NCBI RefSeq assembly: GCF_002154695.1
Contig: NZ_MTAV01000053.1
Span: 45,798 to 109,797, forward strand
Length of the DNA stretch: 64,000 nt
Direction of reading: 5' to 3'
DNA from: Nostoc sp. T09
GTDB taxonomy: Bacteria; Cyanobacteriota; Cyanobacteriia; Cyanobacteriales; Nostocaceae
Shown here one piece after another: positions 7,440-17,120 of the stretch; position 1 is the first letter of the stretch; each line of letters opens with the position of its first letter. The notes under the pieces are model-generated. The model saw only the letters and a list, made by a program, of their open reading frames with translations, had not been told where the DNA came from and did not search any database. A program made the position numbers and the translations under genes.

Positions 7440-10079
7440 CTATAACCAATTGCCTACCAGAACGAACGCAGCCCAAAAATAGGGATGTTCGTATGCAGGA
7501 TTTGCCTTAATTTTTAGTTGCGCCTGCCGTAATGCCTCAGCTTTACTGAGTTTAGGGTTACTTAGTTGTTGATAAAATTCCTTCATTAAGTTAGATGTTG
7601 ATTCGTCGTTCACAGACCACAAGCTAGCAATAGTACTTTTGGCTCCAGAACGCAAAGCAAACCCAGCTAATCCTAAAGTAGCGCGGTTATCACCTGCTGC
7701 TGTTTGGCAGGCACTCATTACTAATAGTTCAATTGGTTCTAAAATTCCCAGCCTTCTTTTTTGGAATAAACGATCAAAATCTAGAATGGAAATGCGATCG
7801 CTCCATGTCAGCAAAAAAGTTTCCTTAGGGTTAGAACTAAATTGACCGTGAGTAGCAAGGTGAACTATGGGGAATGGTTGATTATCAAGCGCTATTTTCA
7901 AGCTATCGCGAGTAAACTTTTGATTGAGTAATACTTTCGCTTCAACTTTTGCCGTTACCTCTTTAATTTCTCCTGTAACCGCAGGTAGGGAACTGAAACC
8001 TTGGCGTGCTTCTGCTAATCCAGCCGCTAACACGCCTAGTTTTTTGCGTTCCAGTCCTTGGGGAAATAGCCGTAAACCTGGACTGAGAGCAACACTATAT
8101 TTTTCTAGCAAGTAGCGATCGCCATCGTGAAGTGCTGCCATTGGCACGTTGCGCAAGAAACCATCTAAGACAAATACTAAAGTTGTCACCTTACTGCTGT
8201 TGAGCTTCGCTTCCGCTGGTGCAATCAGCCATTGATAAACTTTTTGAGACAGTCGAAAACTTTCTTCGCGGATATAACCACGGGACACATAAGAATAAAG
8301 GCGTTTGAGGGTAGCTTCAACTTGCTTTTTTGACAGTTGGGTACTGTAGTGATGCAGGGGTTGATTGGGAATTGAAAGGATGACTTCCAGGCGATCGCTT
8401 AGAATAATCGGATAGATAACAGCAGCTTGCACGTCGATTTGATCGATAGCTACAGGATGGGTATCTACACAAGCATCCTTAAAATAGTTATCCAATTCAG
8501 CCAGTTGTAGAGCTTCTATTACCTGACGTGCTTGTTTGAGGTTGTTTTGATCGTCACCTTTTTCTAACAACAGGCTGACATAATCTCGATAGATGGGTTC
8601 GATACTTTCTCTAAAATCAAACTGAACATCGGCATTAATGGCTACTAAATCACTGCGGAGGGATTGTAAGTAATTAAAGGCAATTTCATAAGCTGCGATC
8701 GCATTCTTAATATCTCCTTGTTCTTGAGCAATTGTGCCTGCCTGTGCAGCAGTCCGAGCCACTAAATCAGCCGCATCCATTTCTTGAGCTATTTTTTGTG
8801 CTTGCTGTGTCAGTTTTTTGGCATCTGTTAACTGGCCATTTTGTTGATACAGTTTACCTAATTGTTGGAGAGAGTAAGCCTCGGCTCTGGGATCTTTGAT
8901 TTCTCTAGCTTGTTGGATGGCTTGTGCTAACAATTGGGCAGCTTTGGCAGCATTTAAGTTATCTCTTGCACGCTCTATTACTATCAAACTTTCTGCAAAA
9001 TTTATCTTGGCATAAATAGCAGGACGGCTGGGAGAAAGTAGGGCGAAGTTAGTTTCAATTGCTGGAATTAGCGCCTGTGCTGGTTCCCATCTTTGCAGTT
9101 TCACTAACAAGCTGAACTGATTTAATTGGGCTTCTAATTTAGCTTGTGGTTCTGGAGATAAACTAACTGCTTTTTGGTAATCTGTCAAAGCAACGTCATA
9201 TTTCTGTAAATCCTTGGCGATATTACCAAGACTGAACAAAACTGCACTCACATCAGATCGAGAATTAAATTGTTGACTAATTACCAAACTTTTCTCTAGA
9301 GCTGTATATGATTCCTGCAAATCACCAACAGTTTGCAGCGCCACCCCTAAACTTCTTAATCCTTGAGCTTTCAGTAAGCTATCAGGTTGATTTTGCAGTT
9401 CTGCAACCAGTTCTTCTAACAGAGTTTTGGCGCGGCGATATTGCCCTAACGTTTCCAAACCTTGTGCCTGATTAATTTGACTGATGAGTTTGCCTGTTTT
9501 ATCTCCAATGCGATCGTAGATTGCTGCTGCTTGCTTCCAGGTATCTATAGCAGTTTCCGTTTGTCCTTGCAGTATTTGGATTGTTCCTTGGGTATTTAAT
9601 GCTTGAGCTAATAGTAAGTTACTCTGATTATCCTGTTTTTTAAAGGTTTTTAATAAATTCAGACTTTCTGCAATTGTAGTTTGAGATTGTTGCGTTTTAC
9701 CTAAATCTTTATATACGGTAGCTAAATAATTTAGCACTTGAACTTGGCTAACAACTTCTTTTTTCTCTTGATAATAATTTAAAGTATTTTCCCATACCTT
9801 AGCGGCTTCTGCATATTGCCCATTCTGATAGTAATTTTTTCCTTGTTGTAATAAATCTGAAGTCTCAGATAATTGTTGAACTATGCGATTCGACTCTGGT
9901 AAACTGGATTGATTGGCAACAGCAGGAATACTTTTGTTGACTAATAGTATAGTCAAAATCAAGCTTATTAAAAAAAGCCATAAAACCTGTAATTTTCTTT
10001 TTAAGAGAAAACCAAAACGTTGGAGCAATATTTCTTTATATATAATTTTATAATGGTTATTCATAGTTCTTTTTTCCAT
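7440..10079 (-). CDS. Membrane-anchored TPR-CHAT (caspase-like) protein
   Basis: An 879-residue protein. Residues about 20-50 are a signal anchor or signal peptide (LWLFLISLILTILLV followed by AVANQ). Residues about 60-450 hold repeated TPR-type helical pairs (YYQNGQYAEAAKVWENTLNY, YRRAKTLLEELVAEL and others). The C-terminal third is a CHAT domain with the His-Cys dyad: HLATHG (His about 744) and MSACQTAAG (Cys about 791), followed by the family signature LAGFALRSGAKSTIASLW. CHAT proteins are caspase-family peptidases, though many are untested. ATG 10079 is chosen because AGGA lies 5-9 nt upstream and because sequence before it belongs to a dispersed repeat at 10117. It follows the haemagglutinin-like gene by 158 bp. 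The export signal would place the CHAT domain outside the cytoplasm. Confidence 0.88.
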   Translation of the reverse strand: MEKRTMNNHYKIIYKEILLQRFGFLLKRKLQVLWLFLISLILTILLVNKSIPAVANQSSLPESNRIVQQLSETSDLLQQGKNYYQNGQYAEAAKVWENTLNYYQEKKEVVSQVQVLNYLATVYKDLGKTQQSQTTIAESLNLLKTFKKQDNQSNLLLAQALNTQGTIQILQGQTETAIDTWKQAAAIYDRIGDKTGKLISQINQAQGLETLGQYRRAKTLLEELVAELQNQPDSLLKAQGLRSLGVALQTVGDLQESYTALEKSLVISQQFNSRSDVSAVLFSLGNIAKDLQKYDVALTDYQKAVSLSPEPQAKLEAQLNQFSLLVKLQRWEPAQALIPAIETNFALLSPSRPAIYAKINFAESLIVIERARDNLNAAKAAQLLAQAIQQAREIKDPRAEAYSLQQLGKLYQQNGQLTDAKKLTQQAQKIAQEMDAADLVARTAAQAGTIAQEQGDIKNAIAAYEIAFNYLQSLRSDLVAINADVQFDFRESIEPIYRDYVSLLLEKGDDQNNLKQARQVIEALQLAELDNYFKDACVDTHPVAIDQIDVQAAVIYPIILSDRLEVILSIPNQPLHHYSTQLSKKQVEATLKRLYSYVSRGYIREESFRLSQKVYQWLIAPAEAKLNSSKVTTLVFVLDGFLRNVPMAALHDGDRYLLEKYSVALSPGLRLFPQGLERKKLGVLAAGLAEARQGFSSLPAVTGEIKEVTAKVEAKVLLNQKFTRDSLKIALDNQPFPIVHLATHGQFSSNPKETFLLTWSDRISILDFDRLFQKRRLGILEPIELLVMSACQTAAGDNRATLGLAGFALRSGAKSTIASLWSVNDESTSNLMKEFYQQLSNPKLSKAEALRQAQLKIKANPAYEHPYFWAAFVLVGNWL

Positions 10080-10116
10080 GTCTATCCTAAATAATTTGTG
10101 AAAATTATTTAGTACT

Positions 10117-10165
10117 GTAGGGTGGGCATTGCCCACCATATCCGGGTTTTGGTAAGCATTGCCTT
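10117..10165. repeat. GTAGGG(T/C)GGGCA-type palindromic repeat
   Basis: GTAGGGTGGGCATTGCCCAC then CATATCCGGG and a degenerate second half. It is the same element as at 22431-22471 and 36132-36189. It lies between the adhesin and CHAT genes. Confidence 0.7.
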
Positions 10166-10237
10166 TATATTTCTTTTCCTGTGAGCTTTTATCTGTATGC
10201 GCGAAACAAAAAAATCTAGATGAACTACATTAAAAGC

Positions 10238-13200
10238 TCATGAATGCTTACAATTAAAACTTTTCTGAGGTGAGCTTTCTTGAGGTAAAGATGCCACTAA
10301 TTCAACTTCTCCTTTTGCATTAATTATCCAATCTGTTGCTGCCACAATTAACTGTCTTGGTTGAGGCAAAAAATTACTTGCTTGATTGCGACTTTGTGTA
10401 GTTGTAAAATCTCGCATATCAGACAACAGAGTTTGACTGCGAATAGTTGCGGTCGGATCTGCTGGTAAGCCACCTCTTCCCGTGATGGTGAACGAGTTAC
10501 CTTCAGTTGCGGCACAACTAGCAATTACCCGATTGCGCGGATCGTTCGGTTTTTCTGGTAATGTTAGCAATCCCGCACTGCGATTCACTTCTGGATTATT
10601 AATCGATACAGTTCCCGAAACGCCGAACTGAGAACTGGCTGTAATATCGCTCCCAGAGGTAAGTTGCTGTTGAAACTGAGTACCAAAAAGACCTATGGCT
10701 GTAATATTGACATTGCCACCACGACCGAAGAAAGCGTTGGCTGTAATATCACTATTTTCTGTCGGCACAGCAACAATAAAATTTGTGTCTATTTTAATGT
10801 TGCCGCCATCACCACCTGCGCCAGCATTCCCTGCCGTTGTAGAAATGCGACTTCCACGGCGTAACAATAAAAAATCTTTTAAATTTAGAGCAATATTACC
10901 GCCATTAGTGCTGGCTGTTTCCGCAGAAATTAGAGACTGGTTGTCTAGGGTGAGTTTGTTTGCCTGAATCTCGATATTGCCACCAATCCCACCACCTTGG
11001 CTATTAACGGAAATGGTTGCACCATCCTTGATCTCAACAAGTTCAGGATCGATGAATATATTGCCACCATTACCAGTAGAACCTGGAGTGGTATTGGACA
11101 ACAGACCTGTATTTGTACCTGAAAGGAAGACTCTATCCTTCACTTTGACTACTATATTGCCTGCATCTCCTCCACCTTCAGTCAAAGCTTCTAATTCTGC
11201 GCCATTGGTAATAGATAAAAAGGGTGTCGTAATTTGCAGCGTTCCGCCTTTTCCTGTTGCACCCTCTAAAGTGCTGACAAAAGCACCGCTAGGCTTAAAA
11301 GGTTGACCAGGATTACCATCGAAGGCAACTGATTCACTAGCATTGATAAAAATATTACCTGCATTACCTGAAGCAATAGTGCTAGCACTGATACCAGCAC
11401 CATTTTTGACAGAAAGCTGCCTTGTTTTGATGTCAATTACATTACCTTGACCCTGGGAACCAGGTAAAACTTCACTAATAATGCCGCTAGGAATCACCAC
11501 TGGTTGAGGAAGATTTGAGTTTGAGAGTAAAATTCCCCCATCCATCACAATGGATTTTGCTGCATTTACCTCAATTCTGCCTGCATTGCCACGCCCTACA
11601 GTAGTAGCTCGAATTTGCCCTCCCTGTTGCAGCAATAGAGAGCCAGTTTTAATTTTAATGATGCCACCATTGCCTTGAGCGGTAGGAAAGACAATGCTAC
11701 TAAAACCACTAAAAGCCCCAATATCAGAGGTTCCGGTGAGGGCGATCGCATCCGCAGCATTAACTGTAATATTACCAGCGTTGCCTAAACCTTCTGTTTG
11801 CGAAAATACCTGACCACCATTGGTTGCTAAAAAGTTCTTCGTATTAATCTCGACATCGCCAGCATTTCCACCATCTGCGCTTAAGGTTTGACTTCCTAAT
11901 CTAAAGTTATTTAAATAAATTGCATCAGCATTAACGATGACATTACCAGCATTACCACCACGAGTAATATTTGATAATTCTGCTTGGTTTGCTTCTAAGG
12001 TATTAGCGGTAATGATTAACTTCCCACCTGGGCCTGTTGCACCTTGACGCAAATTACTTTGTACATAATTACTTAGAGAAATCAACGGTGCATTAAGTGT
12101 CACATCACCACCTTGACTAGAACCGTAGGCGGCACTTTCGATATATGAATCTCCTAGAGGCGCTGGTTCTTGAATAATCGCTGTTTGACTCTTGAAGGTA
12201 ATGCTTCCCCCAGATGAACCGTAGGAGAAAATTTGAGATCCAGATGGCATGAAAATATCATCTTTAGCTAACAGTGTGATATTTCCACCGGGATTGGAAA
12301 ACGAGAAAGTAGAAAAATCGACACCAGAAGCATCAATAAAGTTGGGGGTGATAATTTTTCCTCTTGAGTCAATTACAATGTCACCACCGCCGGAAACCCC
12401 AGCAAATGTCCCCAAAAGAGATTTAACAGTAATATCACCCGATAAAATAGGATTAGGTTGATATTGATTGGTTAAAAAAACCAACCCTCCCTGATTAATA
12501 ATTTGATTGATGGTGATATTAGCACTGCTAGGATTGCCATTTATGTTAGGAGTAGAAGAAAAAACAAATGAATTTCCTGTAATTCCTGGTGGGTTGAAAA
12601 CGGTTGTTCCGGCTCTGATATCAACAGTAGGTTTTACACTACCATTAATAGGAACTTCCGTTACGCCATCAGCAAGCGTGACTGTTTCGTTAATAAAGTT
12701 TGTGGTGTCGGGACTGGTAATAGTTAAACTGTCAATTGTAACGCTGCCACCTGCAAAAATATGGATAGAAGCCCCTGTATAACTATTAAAACTCACATCT
12801 CCACTTGCCCGAATAATCGGGTCATCGGTGCTAGCTAAATCTCCGCCATTACCATTCATTTGTTCGAGGCGAAAATTACCATTACTAAAAAATTGCGCGT
12901 TCCCACCAATAGAATTAGCTGAACGCAACAGCATATTTTCACCAGCAAAGAAGCCACTAGCGGGATGATTTAAGGCAAAGATGTCGATTTTATTGCCTTG
13001 GACTAATAGTTGTTGTCCAGCCGAGGCGATAAACGGGTTATTGAAGCTATCGCGCACTTTTACAGTGTCGCTAGCTTGCAGAGTTAAATTATTACCTGCT
13101 TGCAACTTTCCTTGTAAGTCAAGATTTTGACCAACTAAAGTCAAGTCTTTCCCTACAGATAAGTTACCAGAGTTAGCGATGGCTTTGCCATCACCTCCAG

Positions 13201-13753
13201 CGAACGCACTTTGAGGAGGTAACCAACTATCTAACCCCAAAGGCTGGTTGATAGTTAGTAGGGAAGGCGTTTGTGGGTTTTGGGTACTAAATTTTTCACC
13301 GTTCTCTAATCGCAGGCTGTTGCTGGTGCTAGCGAAAAACGAACCGGAGATATTTAGGCGTGCATTTTGTCCGAAAATAATGCCATTAGGATTAATCAAA
13401 TATAGGTTAGCACTACCTAAAACCCCTAACGTACCGAAAATCTTAGAGGCTTGATTTCCTGTGACTCTTCCCAGGATATTTTCAATTCCAGAAGGATTCG
13501 CAAAATAAACTCGTTGCAGATTACCAATGTTGAAATCTTGGAAACTGTGAAACAGATTACTACCCCGAATTGCCCCACCATCAATGCGGTCTATCAGATC
13601 GCCTTGCTTTGGAATATTCGGGGTAACAATCGAGCTTTCAGTTCCTAAACTATTGTCAGGGATAATCTGTGCAAATACACCTGTAGTTAAGCCTAGCGTA
13701 CAGGCGATCGCTCCACTGCTTACCAAAATTTCGATCAGCTTGTAGTGCACCAT
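10238..13753 (-). CDS. Two-partner-secretion adhesin with haemagglutinin N-terminal domain
   Basis: An 1171-residue exoprotein. It has a signal peptide (residues 1-29, cleavage after VFA). The TPS domain follows (about 30-290), with FANPSGIENILGRVTG and the diagnostic NPNGIIFGQNA motif. A long right-handed beta-helix of repeats in Gly, Asn, Ile and Thr (GNAGNI, GGNI, GGDGGNIKI) runs to about residue 1050. The C-terminal segment has VIASCAATEG, common in cyanobacterial members. Such proteins are exported through an outer-membrane FhaC/ShlB-type pore and act as adhesins or surface fibres. No such pore gene is in this window. The start of the upstream gene's stop region is only 30 bp away, so it is cotranscribed with the DUF11/RTX gene and probably the CHAT gene. 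Confidence 0.92.
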   Translation of the reverse strand: MVHYKLIEILVSSGAIACTLGLTTGVFAQIIPDNSLGTESSIVTPNIPKQGDLIDRIDGGAIRGSNLFHSFQDFNIGNLQRVYFANPSGIENILGRVTGNQASKIFGTLGVLGSANLYLINPNGIIFGQNARLNISGSFFASTSNSLRLENGEKFSTQNPQTPSLLTINQPLGLDSWLPPQSAFAGGDGKAIANSGNLSVGKDLTLVGQNLDLQGKLQAGNNLTLQASDTVKVRDSFNNPFIASAGQQLLVQGNKIDIFALNHPASGFFAGENMLLRSANSIGGNAQFFSNGNFRLEQMNGNGGDLASTDDPIIRASGDVSFNSYTGASIHIFAGGSVTIDSLTITSPDTTNFINETVTLADGVTEVPINGSVKPTVDIRAGTTVFNPPGITGNSFVFSSTPNINGNPSSANITINQIINQGGLVFLTNQYQPNPILSGDITVKSLLGTFAGVSGGGDIVIDSRGKIITPNFIDASGVDFSTFSFSNPGGNITLLAKDDIFMPSGSQIFSYGSSGGSITFKSQTAIIQEPAPLGDSYIESAAYGSSQGGDVTLNAPLISLSNYVQSNLRQGATGPGGKLIITANTLEANQAELSNITRGGNAGNVIVNADAIYLNNFRLGSQTLSADGGNAGDVEINTKNFLATNGGQVFSQTEGLGNAGNITVNAADAIALTGTSDIGAFSGFSSIVFPTAQGNGGIIKIKTGSLLLQQGGQIRATTVGRGNAGRIEVNAAKSIVMDGGILLSNSNLPQPVVIPSGIISEVLPGSQGQGNVIDIKTRQLSVKNGAGISASTIASGNAGNIFINASESVAFDGNPGQPFKPSGAFVSTLEGATGKGGTLQITTPFLSITNGAELEALTEGGGDAGNIVVKVKDRVFLSGTNTGLLSNTTPGSTGNGGNIFIDPELVEIKDGATISVNSQGGGIGGNIEIQANKLTLDNQSLISAETASTNGGNIALNLKDFLLLRRGSRISTTAGNAGAGGDGGNIKIDTNFIVAVPTENSDITANAFFGRGGNVNITAIGLFGTQFQQQLTSGSDITASSQFGVSGTVSINNPEVNRSAGLLTLPEKPNDPRNRVIASCAATEGNSFTITGRGGLPADPTATIRSQTLLSDMRDFTTTQSRNQASNFLPQPRQLIVAATDWIINAKGEVELVASLPQESSPQKSFNCKHS

Positions 13754-13783
13754 CTGTTAGTTGCTTCACTGTGGAAAATCGAG

Positions 13784-16126
13784 TTAAAAAATAAAATCAG
13801 CTATATTAACCGCAGTGACTCCTGTGAGAGTGATGCTACCACCATTTAAAGAGGTGAGATCTAAATTTAGATTACAATTGTTCAGCGAAGCGAGTTTATC
13901 CTTGGCATTGATAACACCATCACTATTACTGTCCAAAGTGCCTTTAGTTAGAATCAGTTGGCTGAGGTCAATTTTGTCTTGATATTTACAAAAGTCGCTA
14001 ATGGTATCGTTACCAAACTTAGCACCAAAGATGAACCGATCCTTTCCTCCATCACCAGTTAACCAATCATCACCTCTACCACCAGTAATCAAATCATTGC
14101 CACAACCGCCACAAATCGTATCATTGCCATCGAAACCAGATAAAGTATCACCACAATTTCCGCCTTTAATTACATCATCAAAACGAGTGCCAATAATCGT
14201 ATTGCTGGCATTTTCATTACCTCGCAAAGTAAAAACCGGAATTGGATTGGAAACAATCAGATTTTGGAAGGAAAAATCCAGGTTCGCCCCACTTTTTTTG
14301 GATGCGAAAGTCACTTGATTCACATTACTATCAATCGTAATGCTGGAAACTAACCAGTTATTTTTATAACCGCCTAATTCTTGCAATCGGGTGTGAATTT
14401 TACCATCTCCATTAGAATCTAATATTTTAATGTTGACTCCAGTAGGAATGGTAAAATTAAAAGAATTGAAGGCAGCTTGTAAGTCAGTAAAGAATGAACC
14501 CTTGGACTTGCTGTTACTATCAGTAAGAACTACACCTTTATCCGTCACTAAGAGATTGACAAAATTGTTGATTCCTGGAGTAAGTTGACCCGCATCAAAG
14601 GTTAGGCCTTCTGTTTGAATGCCATTATTGAAAGTAAATAAACCGTTAGCATAATGGTCACGACTATAAACACCATCTTGAACAAAAGCAGCAAGTGCGT
14701 TGATGACTGCTTGTTCATCTTGAGTGTTGGCTAAATTTCCATCAGATCCTAAATTATTCCAAGCCGCTAAATCAGCTAAATAGTTGGGATCGGTACTTTT
14801 AACCCACGTTGCTGTAAATCCTGCAATACCTGTATTACCATTTGGTAAAAATTCTGATTGATTATAGTAAGGATAACCGAGGCTTATAGAACCAAAATCT
14901 GGGTCGGGATTAAGGAAAAAAGAGCCATTAGAATTGTTGGGATTATTGAGATTTTCAACAGAATAAACTTGAAATGGCTGTCCGTTATTTAATGTCCCCT
15001 GAAGTTTATAAGTAGAGACATCTAACCTACTATTTGCTGCAATTGTGCCGGAATTCAGATTTTTTCCGTTGACGGCAACAATTTCGGCATTATTAGTAAC
15101 ATTTAAAAAGCCGAAATTTACTCTATCTTGACTTACGTCTTTTTGAACATTGTAATTAAGAAAGAATGTCCCATTAAAAGGGGTTTCATAGTATTCAGGC
15201 AGATCTGTATTTATATCACTTGTGTCAGGATTAATCGTTCCTAATCTGCCTGACAAATTAATAGGAGTAATGTAATCATTACTGACTTTAGCATTGACGG
15301 TAATGGTTTTTGATTTACCTGAGGCAATATTGTTAAATAAAACCTCGACTGTTTGCGCATTATTATCCGTGTCAATACTTGTGCCACCATCAAGATTAGA
15401 AAAACTGACGAAATCTAGTCCAATAGGCAGCTTTTGCCTGAGATCGTCAACAATTTTTACTTCTTTGGCATTAGCAAAACCATTATTACTTACAGTAATC
15501 GTAAAGCTAACATTATCGCCAGGAAGTGCAATAAACTGATCTGCTATGCCATCTCCGTTGTTATCAATGGCTTGTTTAAGATTGGTAAATGATTGTTGAT
15601 TAACAAGGGTAAATTTTGTGTCTAAAGCCAGCTTGACGACAGGTGCAAGCACACTTGTATAGTCATCTTCAGTCGGTTTGTGATTATTGACAACTGAATC
15701 TGGGTCTTTCTGATTAGCCGCAATAATTTCTGCAACATTGGTGTAAGCAGAAGCGCTAGCTGCTTTCAGAACTGTACCCGTCAGAGTCAAGGTTGCATTA
15801 CATCCTGATGCGAGACAACCAACATTCCATATACCAGTTTTGCTGTCATAACTTCCAACATTAGGTTGAGCACTGACAAAGCTAAAACCAGAAGGTAGTA
15901 AATCTTTTATTTTCACCCCTGTTGCATTGGCTGAACCGCTATTCTTCAATGTCAGGGTAAAAATAGCTTGATTGCCTACTAATAAGGAAGTATCAGATAT
16001 CTTTTGGCTAAGTGATAAATCAGCTAGTAAAGGTTTACACTTACCTTTATCTCTACCTTTTGATGAAAAATCAAACTTTTGGGAACGATGAGATGAATCA
16101 GAGAATTTAGAACTTTGATTAGTCAT
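13784..16126 (-). CDS. Exported DUF11 and RTX (calcium-binding) repeat protein
   Basis: A 780-residue protein. Two DUF11/CARDB-like beta-sandwich domains are visible at about 30-140 (QAIFTLTLKNSGSANATGVK) and about 180-300 (ITVSNNGFANAKEV). A middle region (about 310-640) has no family I recognise. Near residues 660-735 come RTX/hemolysin-type nonapeptide repeats (GNCGDTLSGFDGNDTICGG and GGRGDDWLTGDGGKDRFIFG). A short beta domain ends in ADFIF, as in cyanobacterial RTX proteins. There is no classical signal peptide; export by a type I system through the C-terminal RTX region is likely but not shown. ATG 16126 is preferred to a TTG 22 codons upstream. It is the first gene of the unit with the adhesin (30 bp spacing) and the CHAT protein. 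Unusually, its RTX repeats contain several Cys. Confidence 0.82.
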   Translation of the reverse strand: MTNQSSKFSDSSHRSQKFDFSSKGRDKGKCKPLLADLSLSQKISDTSLLVGNQAIFTLTLKNSGSANATGVKIKDLLPSGFSFVSAQPNVGSYDSKTGIWNVGCLASGCNATLTLTGTVLKAASASAYTNVAEIIAANQKDPDSVVNNHKPTEDDYTSVLAPVVKLALDTKFTLVNQQSFTNLKQAIDNNGDGIADQFIALPGDNVSFTITVSNNGFANAKEVKIVDDLRQKLPIGLDFVSFSNLDGGTSIDTDNNAQTVEVLFNNIASGKSKTITVNAKVSNDYITPINLSGRLGTINPDTSDINTDLPEYYETPFNGTFFLNYNVQKDVSQDRVNFGFLNVTNNAEIVAVNGKNLNSGTIAANSRLDVSTYKLQGTLNNGQPFQVYSVENLNNPNNSNGSFFLNPDPDFGSISLGYPYYNQSEFLPNGNTGIAGFTATWVKSTDPNYLADLAAWNNLGSDGNLANTQDEQAVINALAAFVQDGVYSRDHYANGLFTFNNGIQTEGLTFDAGQLTPGINNFVNLLVTDKGVVLTDSNSKSKGSFFTDLQAAFNSFNFTIPTGVNIKILDSNGDGKIHTRLQELGGYKNNWLVSSITIDSNVNQVTFASKKSGANLDFSFQNLIVSNPIPVFTLRGNENASNTIIGTRFDDVIKGGNCGDTLSGFDGNDTICGGCGNDLITGGRGDDWLTGDGGKDRFIFGAKFGNDTISDFCKYQDKIDLSQLILTKGTLDSNSDGVINAKDKLASLNNCNLNLDLTSLNGGSITLTGVTAVNIADFIF

Positions 16127-16255
16127 AAGAACTATTGAGTGAGTCAGCGCCAATATTTCCCAGCATGAAGCATGGGTAAAAGAAAAAGTCAAGAGTGATA
16201 CCCTTCACCCTTCACTAATTAACTAAAAGTATCCTTAGAAATCTCGGTTACCCAA

Positions 16256-16289
16256 GCAAAACCTACCTAACCTTTGAGGTAGGTTTTGC
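16256..16289. terminator. 13-bp perfect hairpin in the leader of the RTX/adhesin unit
   Basis: GCAAAACCTACCT (16256-16268) pairs with AGGTAGGTTTTGC (16277-16289) around an 8-nt loop. It lies 130 bp upstream of the RTX gene start. It could be a bidirectional terminator or a 5'-UTR structure. Confidence 0.4.
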
Positions 16290-16897
16290 TTTGCAGTACG
16301 TGGATTTGAAACCCTCAATTTTTTGTTAGTCCGTGTAAGCGAAAAGAGTTTGATCGAGAGCAAATTATATTTACTCCTTAGTTTGCAAATATCCGCTTAC
16401 TTGGATGTTAATAACAAAATTTTATAAATATCCTCGTACTCCTCAGACATCCTCTAAAAAGTCTTGTGAGATCTCCCTAGAAATCTTGGGAAACAAAATA
16501 CACAAAATTAGTATTTTTTAACATAAAAATACTAAAAAAATTGGATATGTACAAGGCTTTATATGAAGTGGTGCATTCATAATAGGCACACAAAAAATAC
16601 TCTTTTTAGTTATTAAAGCACAATGTAATGTAATTCTAAAAATTTAGATAATATCTTTAAAGAGACTGTTTAACAGGATGTTATATAAAAAAAATGTTAA
16701 GTAGTTAGTTTTGGCAACACAAGTATGTATACCAAATTATTTATCTATTGAAATCACCTCTAAGGCTTATGCAGTATGGATAAAGAGAAAAATTAATTTT
16801 GTTGAGTAACTAGCTCTTTATATTACTTTGGGAAGAGAAAAATCTGTTCTTATTGAAAACTTCATATTGATGAAGCAGTGCTGAGTAAGCGAATGTA

Positions 16898-16920
16898 ATA
16901 TCGGCGAAACCTGCCGATAT
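16898..16920. repeat. Short inverted repeat ATATCGGC/GCCGATAT
   Basis: A perfect 8-bp stem with a 7-nt loop (GAAACCT) in the gene-free stretch. No T-run follows. Its role is unknown. Confidence 0.4.
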
Positions 16921-17120
16921 CACTTATTGCTGAGTCCGCTGGCTCTAGACTATGTACTCAACACTACTGAATGCAAGTTTCCTTGTCTGCGCTCTTTAAT
17001 TATTTGTTGTTATCCCATTTAGGAAACACAACATATTTAAAGAATCAGAGAAAAAGCTGTGGCATCATCCGAAAATTAGCTTTTTTCTCAAGTTAAAGGA
17101 ATAGTATACGTTACGACTTC

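Larger units (their letters stand above)
16127..17120. other. Gene-free AT-rich region with two hairpins
   Basis: No coding sequence is supportable in about 990 bp. It holds a 13-bp perfect hairpin (16256-16289), an 8-bp hairpin (16898-16920), AGTGCTGAGTA/TACTCAACACT-type repeats near 16875 and 16955, and an imperfect AAAAAGCT/AGCTTTTT pair at 17051-17089 that could terminate the glycosyltransferase transcript entering from the right. It must include the promoter of the adhesin unit. Confidence 0.6.

Noticed and set aside
10664..12782. Several plus-strand frames of 65-110 codons opposite the TPS adhesin
   Set aside because: They are mirror frames of the repetitive beta-helix coding sequence, with no starts or motifs of their own.
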